Assembly: GCA_937868035.1 (NCBI GenBank)
Contig: CALMLK010000169.1
Span: forward strand, 1 to 5,976
Length of the DNA: 5,976 nucleotides
Direction of reading: 5' to 3'
DNA from: an uncultured Alphaproteobacteria bacterium
Lineage (GTDB): Bacteria; Pseudomonadota; Alphaproteobacteria; Rhizobiales; Aestuariivirgaceae
Made by a program: the position numbers and the translations under genes. This document shows, piece by piece, positions 1 to 5,032 of this stretch (position 1 is its first letter; the number at the start of each line of letters is the position of its first letter). The notes beneath the pieces are model-generated. The model did no database searches, had not been told where the DNA came from, and saw only the letters and a list, made by a program, of their open reading frames with translations.

Positions 1-681
1 GTCGGGCTTGCCGGCGTTCTTCTCTTCGAGGATCGCCTTTTCGCGGGCCAGCACGTCGGCAGGCACGGAGGCGAGGTCGAGCGAGACCGGGTTCGTGGCG
101 GCGATGTGCATGGCGAGCATGCGGCCGAAGGTGTTCAGTTCGTCCTTGCTGCCAGCACCTTCCAGCGCCACCAGCACGCCGATCTTGCCCATGCCGGGGG
201 CGGCCTGATTGTGGACGTAGGACGCGACAACACCATCCTTCACGGACAGCGCAGCGGTGCGGCGAACGGTCATGTTCTCGCCGATCGTTGCCACCATCTC
301 GGCGACATAGGCGGCGACGTCATGGCCGGAGCCCGGGAACTTCATGGTCTTGAGCTTCTCGGTCGAGCCGTCGGCGTCGACGGCCAGCTTCGAAATCTCG
401 GCCACCATGGCCTGGAACTTTTCGTTGCGGGCCACGAAGTCCGTTTCCGAGTTCACTTCGACCAGGGCGCCCGTGGTGCCGCGGGTCAAGACACCGACGA
501 GGCCTTCAGCGGCGACGCGGGTCGACTTCTTGGCAGCCTTGGCAAGGCCCTTGGCGCGCAGCCAGTCGACGGCGGCTTCCATGTCTCCATTGGTGGCGGC
601 GAGGGCTGCCTTGCAGTCCATCATGCCGACGCCGGTTTTTTCGCGCAGATCGCGCACAAGTGCAGCTGTGATCTCAGCCAT
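1..681 (-). CDS. tsf: Translation elongation factor Ts, 3' end cut by window edge
   Basis: EF-Ts is the cytoplasmic nucleotide-exchange factor that releases GDP from EF-Tu. The reading frame runs from ATG 681-679 to base 1 without a stop, giving 227 residues. The family is usually about 290-310 aa, so roughly 70-80 C-terminal residues lie outside. The N-terminal UBA-like helical domain is plain ([20 protein letters not shown], then MDCKAAL, residues 1-27). It is followed by the EF-Tu-contacting signature [10 protein letters not shown] at about 78-87. An in-frame ATG at 693 would add METD, but I chose 681 because GGAG (691-688) lies 6 nt upstream of it, and MAEIT is the usual EF-Ts beginning. 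The gene follows rpsB on the same strand, the standard bacterial order, with pyrH and frr expected beyond the left edge. Confidence 0.97.
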   Translation of the reverse strand, partial: MAEITAALVRDLREKTGVGMMDCKAALAATNGDMEAAVDWLRAKGLAKAAKKSTRVAAEGLVGVLTRGTTGALVEVNSETDFVARNEKFQAMVAEISKLAVDADGSTEKLKTMKFPGSGHDVAAYVAEMVATIGENMTVRRTAALSVKDGVVASYVHNQAAPGMGKIGVLVALEGAGSKDELNTFGRMLAMHIAATNPVSLDLASVPADVLAREKAILEEKNAGKPD

Positions 682-687
682 GTCTGT

Positions 688-691
688 CTCC
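688..691 (-). promoter_or_regulatory. Ribosome binding site of tsf (decides start 681)
   Basis: GGAG on the minus strand lies 6 nt before ATG 681-679. It overlaps the alternative ATG at 693-691, which has no comparable purine-rich site upstream, so the downstream ATG is the better start. Confidence 0.7.
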
Positions 692-712
692 ATGCACTGC
701 CATTCAAATATG

Positions 713-796
713 CGTCACCCCGGCAAAGGCCGGGGCCCAGGCTTTCAAGCGGCAGCTTTTGGGAAAGTCTGGATTCCGGCTTGCGCCGGAATGACG
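713..796. repeat. Two-hairpin mosaic palindromic repeat between rpsB and tsf
   Basis: Two perfect GC-rich inverted repeats bracket this element. CCCCGGC (718-724) pairs with GCCGGGG (729-735) over a 4-nt loop, and ATTCCGGC (773-780) pairs with GCCGGAAT (785-792) over a 4-nt loop. The outer 12-mers (713-724 and 785-796) are also mutually complementary apart from two positions; read on the transcribed minus strand, those two positions are U-G wobbles, so the mRNA could alternatively form one long 12-bp stem. The TCATTCCGGC / GCCGGGGTGAC vocabulary matches dispersed intergenic repeats that I recognise from many alphaproteobacterial genomes; copy number in this genome cannot be judged from one window. 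It fills most of the 137-bp rpsB-tsf spacer. No U-tract follows either hairpin, so it does not look like a simple terminator. Confidence 0.75.
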
Positions 797-818
797 TCAG
801 ATGATGAACCGCGAATGC

Positions 819-1574
819 TTACTGCGCGGCGACGGCTTCTTCGACCGGCACTTCGGCGGCGCCGAGGTCAATGCCCGAAGCCGACTGCGACTGCGAGATG
901 CCTTCGATGACGGCCTTGGTGATGAGGTCGCAATAGAGCGCCACGGCGCGGGCCGCGTCGTCGTTGCCGGGGATCGGATAGGTGATGCCCGACGGATCCG
1001 AGTTCGTGTCGATGATGGCGACGACCGGGATGCCCAAGCGGTTGGCTTCCTTGATGGCGATCTGTTCCTTGTTCGTGTCGATCACGAACAGGATGTCGGG
1101 AACGCCGCCCATGTCCTTGATGCCGCCCAGCGCCTTCTCCAGCTTGTCGCGCTCGCGCGTGATGCTGAGGAGTTCGCGCTTGGTGAGGCCGGCGCCCTGC
1201 TTGGACACCGTTTCATCGAGCGTGCGGAGGTGCTTGATCGAGTTGGAAATGGTCTTCCAGTTGGTCAGCATGCCGCCGAGCCAGCGGGAGTTGACGTAGT
1301 ACTGGGCCGAACGCTTGGCGGCTTCGGCGATCTGCTCCTGGGCAGAACGCTTGGTGCCCACGAAGAGCACGCGGCCACCCTTGGCGACCGTGTCCGAAAT
1401 GGCGTTGAGGGCCTGATGCAGCAGCGGAACCGTCTGCGACAGGTCGACGATGTGGATGCCATTGCGCGAGCCGTAGATGTACGACTGCATCTTGGGATTC
1501 CAGCGGTGTGTCTGGTGGCCAAAGTGAACGCCAGCTTCCAAGAGCTGACGCATGGTAAAGGGAACTGCGCCCAT
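819..1574 (-). CDS. rpsB: 30S ribosomal protein S2
   Basis: S2 is a structural protein of the small ribosomal subunit that binds late in assembly near S1. The 251-aa product is full length for the family (about 240-260 aa). Near the N-terminus it carries [22 protein letters not shown] (residues 8-29). Other conserved stretches are [42 protein letters not shown] and the C-terminal [14 protein letters not shown] block. The tail after about residue 230 is low-complexity ([21 protein letters not shown]), as in other alphaproteobacteria. Start ATG 1574-1572 has AAGGA (1585-1581) 6 nt upstream. The stop is TAA at 821-819. It heads the rpsB-tsf unit, with its own promoter and a long leader upstream. 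Confidence 0.99.
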   Translation of the reverse strand: MGAVPFTMRQLLEAGVHFGHQTHRWNPKMQSYIYGSRNGIHIVDLSQTVPLLHQALNAISDTVAKGGRVLFVGTKRSAQEQIAEAAKRSAQYYVNSRWLGGMLTNWKTISNSIKHLRTLDETVSKQGAGLTKRELLSITRERDKLEKALGGIKDMGGVPDILFVIDTNKEQIAIKEANRLGIPVVAIIDTNSDPSGITYPIPGNDDAARAVALYCDLITKAVIEGISQSQSASGIDLGAAEVPVEEAVAAQ

Positions 1575-1704
1575 GTCTTTTCCTTCTCCGGTTGATCCGC
1601 CACGGGGGGAAGTGAACTGGAAGCTCCAGCACCGGAAGGACTGGCTCTATGTGGCCCACTTGCGCAGGCATGAGACAATCCAACCCCCGTGTGAGTGTTG
1701 AACG
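1575..1704 (-). promoter_or_regulatory. Candidate structured 5' leader of rpsB (possible S2 autoregulatory element)
   Basis: From the predicted start site (about 1704) to the rpsB ATG there are about 130 nt without a gene. On the transcribed strand, CACGGGGG (1691-1684) is perfectly complementary to CCCCCGTG (1608-1601). Inside this is a small hairpin, CTGGA/TCCAG (1629-1617, loop 3 nt). CCTTCCGGT (1639-1631), within the loop, can pair with ACCGGAGAAGG (1592-1582), leaving a 2-nt bulge and covering part of the Shine-Dalgarno sequence AAGGA (1585-1581). The two long-range pairings together have pseudoknot topology. S2 is known to repress its own operon through a leader in other bacteria, so autoregulation is a reasonable inference. 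I do not recognise a specific named leader family here. Confidence 0.5.
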
Positions 1705-1710
1705 GGCCGG

Positions 1711-1739
1711 GCCATAGCCGGACCGTGGGGCAATGTCAA
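1711..1739 (-). promoter_or_regulatory. Sigma-70-type promoter of rpsB
   Basis: A perfect -35 box TTGACA (1739-1734) is separated by exactly 17 nt from a -10-like TATGGC (1716-1711), pointing at rpsB. The -10 is a partial match, as is common in GC-rich alphaproteobacteria. The predicted transcription start is around 1704. The -35 lies about 19 bp after the stop codon of the DoxX gene, so the promoter occupies almost all of the space between the two operons. Confidence 0.65.
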
Positions 1740-1758
1740 ATCATGGGCTTTGCGCCCC

Positions 1759-2214
1759 TTACGCCCTACCCAGCATGCCATCGACCGAGGCCTTGCCGGG
1801 TCCGAGCAGGACAATGCCCGCTGCCATGGCGGCCCAGGTGGCGTGGATGGGCCAGCCTGTGGGGATAGTGAGCTGGATCAGCGCCGTCATTACCAGCAGG
1901 GCAAAGGCCGCAAGACGGGTGCACAGGCCCAGCACCAGCAGCACCGGCAGGACGATCTCTGCGATGGATGATCCCCAGGCCGCGACGATGGGGAACGGAT
2001 AGTCATAAGCCTTGCCCAGCACATGCAGCTTGAACTCGTTCTGGAACAAGATCAGCGGCGTATCCGAGAGCGTGAGGAAGCCGCTCCACTTCGTCAGTCC
2101 CGAAAGCCAGAAGGGAATCGCCAGGGCAAGGCGGAGGGCCAGACTCACCAGCGTGTAAGGCAGCACCCGCGCCACGGTGCGTTCGAGGGCGTTGACGGTG
2201 GAGAGGAGGCTCAT
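1759..2214 (-). CDS. DoxX-family membrane protein, fourth gene of bufferin operon
   Basis: This is a 151-aa integral membrane protein of the DoxX family. About four hydrophobic segments are visible: roughly 20-40 (LVSLALRLALAIPFWLSGL), 74-97 (IVAAWGSSIAEIVLPVLLVL), 99-118 and 121-138. The N-terminal RLALAIPFWLSGLTKWSGF and the SIAEIVLPVLLVLGL block are typical of DoxX proteins found next to DUF692 genes. Its ATG overlaps the bufC stop by 4 bp (ATGA), and AGGA (2224-2221) lies 6 nt upstream, so translation is coupled. DoxX proteins recur as the last gene in bufferin-type operons. Their biochemical role there is not settled; an inner-membrane redox function connected with the heterocycle-containing peptide or its metal is an inference only. 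The stop is TAA at 1761-1759, and no convincing terminator follows. Confidence 0.88.
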   Translation of the reverse strand: MSLLSTVNALERTVARVLPYTLVSLALRLALAIPFWLSGLTKWSGFLTLSDTPLILFQNEFKLHVLGKAYDYPFPIVAAWGSSIAEIVLPVLLVLGLCTRLAAFALLVMTALIQLTIPTGWPIHATWAAMAAGIVLLGPGKASVDGMLGRA

Positions 2215-2975
2215 GACGGGTCCTGCGTGATCTTGTGTTGGAAGGCGCCTGCTTCGACCATGAGTCTGATGGCGGCGGCAAGGGCGAAGCGCGGATTGGC
2301 GGCGAAGCCCTGCTCCGCCGCTTCGGCCAGCGTGGCGCGGGCGGCGAGCGCCTGGAGGAAGGCGTGGGTCTCTGGGGAAATCACACGAACTTCCACATCA
2401 AAGTGCGGGCGCGTGAGCAGAACGCACTGGGCCTGAGCGGCGTCTGGCACGGCATCGCCCTCCCCGCGGCTTGCGGTGAAGATTGCGTGCACCGCGTAAG
2501 ACGACGACAGCAGCGCGCAGGCCGGGTGCGGGCGCAGGCGGGACGCCATCAGGGTTTCGGGATCCAAGGCAGACAAGCTGTTGGGTTCCAGCACCTTCGC
2601 ATCCCGGGCGTGATGGGCACGGCGCCAGAGATGTTCAAGCCGCGCCACGTCGGCGAGGTATGGATAGCCTGCGAGATCGTCCTCAGCGGCGAGGACATCC
2701 GCGAAGTCCTCGCCATAATGAAAGAGGAGCGGCGATGCGGGCGGATGAGCCTGCGCGAAAGTCCGGGCCAGGCCTGTGAAATAGGTCTCGCCCAGCAGGC
2801 GGCGGATGGCGGGGAAATTCGCTTCGAGGGCCCGCACCAATCCCACCGTCACATTGTTGCGATAGACGGCATAGCGGCGCTGACCGCCGCGCTTCACCGC
2901 CTGCGGAAGGGCGGCGGCCGGATCCAGCAAGGCGGCGGCGAAGGCCGCTTCGCTGGGGGTGGCGTTATCCTGCAC
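2211..2975 (-). CDS. bufC: DUF2063-family MNIO partner protein BufC
   Basis: This is the recognition/partner protein that works with the DUF692 enzyme in bufferin maturation, presumably presenting the BufA peptide in the cytoplasm. The N-terminal DUF2063 ('putative DNA-binding') domain is recognisable: FAAALLDP (12-19), [10 protein letters not shown] (33-42), [18 protein letters not shown] (49-66), [13 protein letters not shown] (83-95) and [18 protein letters not shown] (106-123). A less conserved C-terminal domain follows. I chose GTG 2975-2973 (254 aa) because family members begin about ten residues before the FAAALL helix and because it leaves only an 11-bp overlap with bufB. ATGs at 3005 and 3023 would extend the protein by 10 or 16 residues (264 or 270 aa) with larger overlaps. 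None of the three starts has a strong Shine-Dalgarno sequence, so the N-terminus is uncertain. The 3' end overlaps DoxX by ATGA. Despite the domain name, no DNA-binding role should be assumed. Confidence 0.88.
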   Translation of the reverse strand: MQDNATPSEAAFAAALLDPAAALPQAVKRGGQRRYAVYRNNVTVGLVRALEANFPAIRRLLGETYFTGLARTFAQAHPPASPLLFHYGEDFADVLAAEDDLAGYPYLADVARLEHLWRRAHHARDAKVLEPNSLSALDPETLMASRLRPHPACALLSSSYAVHAIFTASRGEGDAVPDAAQAQCVLLTRPHFDVEVRVISPETHAFLQALAARATLAEAAEQGFAANPRFALAAAIRLMVEAGAFQHKITQDPS

Positions 2976-3882
2976 GGCGCAAATCCGGATGGGCCTGCGT
3001 GGCATAGGCCCCGAGAATGGCATCAGCGGCGTCTGCCTCCGCCTTCAGGACCGGCCAGTCCGGCACGTCATTGTCCCACTCGATCAGCGTGGGCACGGGA
3101 CCCAGTTGGGAAATGACCGTTTCATAGAGCGCCCAGACATCGCGCGCGACCGGGCGGTCGTGGGCGTCGATGAGAAGTGGCCTGCCATCGTCATCCACAT
3201 CGCTGGCATGCCCGGCCAGGTGAATTTCGCGGACGAGATGGAGCGGAAATTCCGCGAGATATTGCGCGGCGGAGAAGCCGTGGTTGGTGGCGGAGACGAA
3301 GACATTGTTCACGTCGAGCAACAAACCGCAACCCGTGCGCCGCGCGGCTTCGCGGATGAAGTCCGTCTCGCTCATGCCGGCAATGTCGAAGGCCACGTAA
3401 GTGGATGGGTTCTCCAGCAGCATGGCGCGGCCCAGCGTGTCCTGCACCTCGTTGATGTGGGCGACGACGCGGTCCAGCACGGCAGGCGTATAGGGCACCG
3501 GCAGGAGATCGTTGTAAAAGACGCCGTCATGGGTGGACCAGGCGAGGTGCTCTGAAACGACATGCGGCTCGATGCGTTTTGCCAACCGCTTGAAACGGCG
3601 AAGGTGGTCCTTGTCGAGGGGAGCCTCGCCGCCGATCGACATGGCAACACCATGCAGGAAGATGGGATAATCGGCGCGCAGGCGCTCGAGCATGGCAAGT
3701 GGCGCGCCACCATCTCCCATGTAGTTTTCGGCATGCACCTCGAAGAACCCGACCTTGCGGGTGTCCTGCAGAATGGCGGCGAGATGTTCCGGCTTGAAAC
3801 CCGCACCGCTCTTCAGCGGCGTGGGGAAGATGGGCAGGCGCAGACGTTGCGCCGTTTGCGGAGAACGTATCGCCTTCATCAT
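2965..3882 (-). CDS. bufB: DUF692 multinuclear non-heme iron oxidative enzyme (MNIO) BufB
   Basis: The 305-aa protein belongs to the DUF692/MNIO family, TIM-barrel enzymes with two or three irons that oxidise cysteines or nearby residues of RiPP precursors; MbnB and TglH are relatives. Diagnostic blocks in order are [14 protein letters not shown] (25-38), [14 protein letters not shown] (46-59), [11 protein letters not shown] (75-85), VSEHLAWS (109-116), LLPVPYT (126-132), LLENPSTYV (155-163), [16 protein letters not shown] (187-202), EIHLAGHA (219-226), DAHDRPV (239-245) and LIEWDND (266-272). Likely metal ligands by position, not tested, are H77, H112, E157, D190 or N193, H221, D239, H241 and E268. 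All key blocks are present, so the enzyme looks intact. It starts at ATG 3882, immediately followed by a second ATG at 3879, 35 bp after bufA. The gene pair and the downstream DUF2063 gene point to bufferin-type Cys-to-thiooxazole chemistry on BufA, which is inferred from the family. Confidence 0.94.
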   Translation of the reverse strand: MMKAIRSPQTAQRLRLPIFPTPLKSGAGFKPEHLAAILQDTRKVGFFEVHAENYMGDGGAPLAMLERLRADYPIFLHGVAMSIGGEAPLDKDHLRRFKRLAKRIEPHVVSEHLAWSTHDGVFYNDLLPVPYTPAVLDRVVAHINEVQDTLGRAMLLENPSTYVAFDIAGMSETDFIREAARRTGCGLLLDVNNVFVSATNHGFSAAQYLAEFPLHLVREIHLAGHASDVDDDGRPLLIDAHDRPVARDVWALYETVISQLGPVPTLIEWDNDVPDWPVLKAEADAADAILGAYATQAHPDLRRAG

Positions 3883-3917
3883 GCACCTGCCCTTCTGTCG
3901 CCGTCCGTGGTTTGGGA

Positions 3918-4226
3918 TCAGGCGGGAATGTCGCGCTTGAGGGCCGTCATCGAACCCATGCGGTCGCCCGGCAGCATCATGGAAGTGCAGGTGCCCTTCT
4001 CCACGTACTTCCAGGAATTGCCCTGGTAGTCGACCTTGGAGGTTCCGGCGCAGGTCGTGCCCGCACCAGCGGCGCAGTCATTCTTCCCGGCCATGGCGAC
4101 GCCAAAGCACTTTTCCTTTTCCGCAGCAGCGGCGGAGGTGGCTGATGTGACGCTGACGGTGGACAGGGCTACCGTGACGGCAGTGGCGAGCATGGCGGCG
4201 CTGAAGGCGCGGCGGGTGGTGATCAT
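3918..4226 (-). CDS. bufA: DUF2282 bufferin precursor peptide BufA
   Basis: This is a 102-aa secreted precursor. An N-terminal signal peptide (twin Arg at 5-6, hydrophobic segment about 10-26, Ala-rich end, likely cleavage after A35) is followed by a core of about 67 residues. The core contains four Cys (40, 51, 59, 80) in the DUF2282 pattern [13 protein letters not shown], a Gly/Ala-rich stretch, [14 protein letters not shown] and KGTC. In characterised bufferins, four such Cys occur and two become thiooxazole-type heterocycles that bind copper; which two here is not visible. Four Met (83, 84, 90, 93) lie just after the last Cys. A strong AAGGAG (4239-4234) sits 7 nt before ATG 4226. The peptide should be modified in the cytoplasm by BufB/BufC and then exported. 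It lacks overlap with bufB, unlike the other operon junctions, which fits a need for more precursor than enzyme. Confidence 0.92.
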   Translation of the reverse strand: MITTRRAFSAAMLATAVTVALSTVSVTSATSAAAAEKEKCFGVAMAGKNDCAAGAGTTCAGTSKVDYQGNSWKYVEKGTCTSMMLPGDRMGSMTALKRDIPA

Positions 4227-4233
4227 GGGGAGT

Positions 4234-4239
4234 CTCCTT
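4234..4239 (-). promoter_or_regulatory. Strong ribosome binding site of bufA
   Basis: AAGGAG, a full anti-16S match, lies 7 nt before ATG 4226-4224. It is the best Shine-Dalgarno sequence in the operon, consistent with high production of the precursor peptide relative to its enzymes. Confidence 0.75.
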
Positions 4240-4372
4240 CGGTTGTCGTATGGCGGTGTCGGTGCGACGCCGTACGCGCAAGGTGACGGAAACCGGGTTC
4301 AACTGGAAATAAACTCCAAGGCCAGAACCATCACGCCGGGGTGAGCGGTTCCGTGATGCCGCCGTGAAGTGC
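4240..4372 (-). promoter_or_regulatory. Upstream control region of the bufferin operon
   Basis: This 133-bp stretch between the methyltransferase stop and the bufA ribosome binding site must hold the operon promoter. On the minus strand it contains GGAACC (4352-4347), GGTTC (4329-4325) and TTGAACC (4302-4296): two direct GAACC copies with one inverted copy between. GAACC resembles the -35 element of ECF sigma factors. The copy at 4300-4296 would place a start about 40 nt before the bufA ATG, but no clean -10 (CGTC/CGTT type) sits at the right spacing; CGTA at 4276 is 19 nt away. No good sigma-70 pair was found. Related operons in Caulobacter are under ECF (SigF) control, so ECF control is plausible but unproven here. 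Confidence 0.4.
4329..4358. repeat. 7-bp inverted repeat downstream of the methyltransferase gene
   Basis: CATCACG (4329-4335) and CGTGATG (4352-4358) are perfectly complementary across a 16-nt loop. It lies 15 nt after the methyltransferase stop, so it could mark the end of that transcript, but no U-run follows on the minus strand and the loop is long. It could equally be an operator for the bufferin operon. Confidence 0.35.
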
Positions 4373-5032
4373 TCAGCGCTTGCGCACCAGCGTCAGGCCA
4401 TCTGCGATGGGCAGCATGCAGTGGCTGACGCGTTGATCCGCCGCCACTTTGGCGTTGAGATCACGCAGAGCGGTGGTGTCGGCATCGCGCTTTGCGGGGT
4501 CCGCCACGTCGCCGCCCCACAGCACGTTGTCGATCATCATCAGACCGCCACTTCGCAACAGCGTGAGACCGCCTTCGTAGTAGGCGTCGTAGGATGGCTT
4601 GTCGGCGTCGATGAACATGAGGTCGATGGTGCCCTCGCGGCCTGTGGCGCGGAGGTCCGCAATTGCGGCATGGCCTCCGTCGAGGCGCAATGTGATGCGG
4701 CCGTCCACGCCCGCCTTCTTCCAATACTGGCGGGCGATTGAGGTCCACTCTTCGCTCACGTCAACGGCGGTGATTTCGGCGTCGCAGGCGAGCGCCATCG
4801 CGAGTGACGAATAGCCGGTGAAGGTGCCGATCTCGAGAATGCGGCGCGCGCCCATGAGGGACGCAACCATTCCCATCAAGGCGCCCTGCTCCGGAGCGAT
4901 CTGCATCACGGCGTCCGCGCCGAAGCGCGCTGTGGCAGCGCGCAATTCCGCAAGGACGGGGGCTTCGCGCGCGGCGTGGGCGCGGTAGTAATCGAGCACC
5001 GCGCCTTCCAGAACGATTGACGACGTGCTCAT
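4373..5032 (-). CDS. Class I SAM-dependent O-methyltransferase (catechol/caffeoyl-CoA type)
   Basis: This 219-aa cytoplasmic enzyme of the Methyltransf_3 family transfers a methyl group from S-adenosylmethionine to a hydroxyl, typically using a divalent cation. Motifs are complete: APEQGALMGMV (46-56), the SAM-binding loop ILEIGTFTGYSSLAMA (65-80), ITAVDVSEEW (87-96), the metal/SAM region LMFIDADKPSYDAYYE (138-153) with D142, the second metal motif MIDNVLWGGDV (166-176) with D168-N169, and a closing DTTALRDLN (185-193). Length is normal for the family. The frame stays open upstream to an ATG at 5131, but I chose ATG 5032 because GGGAG (5044-5040) lies 7 nt before it and homologues start close to this point. 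Its ATG overlaps the DUF2339 stop (ATGA), implying coupled translation. The natural substrate cannot be told from sequence. Confidence 0.93.
   Translation of the reverse strand: MSTSSIVLEGAVLDYYRAHAAREAPVLAELRAATARFGADAVMQIAPEQGALMGMVASLMGARRILEIGTFTGYSSLAMALACDAEITAVDVSEEWTSIARQYWKKAGVDGRITLRLDGGHAAIADLRATGREGTIDLMFIDADKPSYDAYYEGGLTLLRSGGLMMIDNVLWGGDVADPAKRDADTTALRDLNAKVAADQRVSHCMLPIADGLTLVRKR

Noticed and set aside
718..735. Intrinsic terminator between rpsB and tsf
   Set aside because: The GC hairpin is strong, but the sequence after it on the minus strand (TGACGCATATTTG) has no proper U-tract, tsf lies directly downstream, and the hairpin belongs to a larger repeat element.
106..1595. 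Long plus-strand open frames antisense to tsf and rpsB (106-804, 344-910, 801-1595)
   Set aside because: They mirror the codon structure of two certain ribosomal/translation genes in GC-rich DNA, have low-complexity translations without recognisable domains, and lack ribosome binding sites.
2235..3555. Plus-strand open frames of about 200-290 codons opposite bufB and bufC
   Set aside because: The minus-strand genes match DUF692 and DUF2063 well; the antisense translations show no family features and arise from GC-rich third positions.
4325..4352. EcfG-like general stress promoter (GGAACC 4352-4347 with GGTT 4329-4326)
   Set aside because: The spacing (17 nt after GGAACC) is a base or two too long and the -10 reads GGTT rather than CGTT, so it is not called as a promoter; the motif is only noted as a repeat.
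4329..4358. Rho-independent terminator after the methyltransferase gene
   Set aside because: A 7-bp inverted repeat exists, but the loop is 16 nt and no U-run follows, so it is reported only as an inverted repeat.
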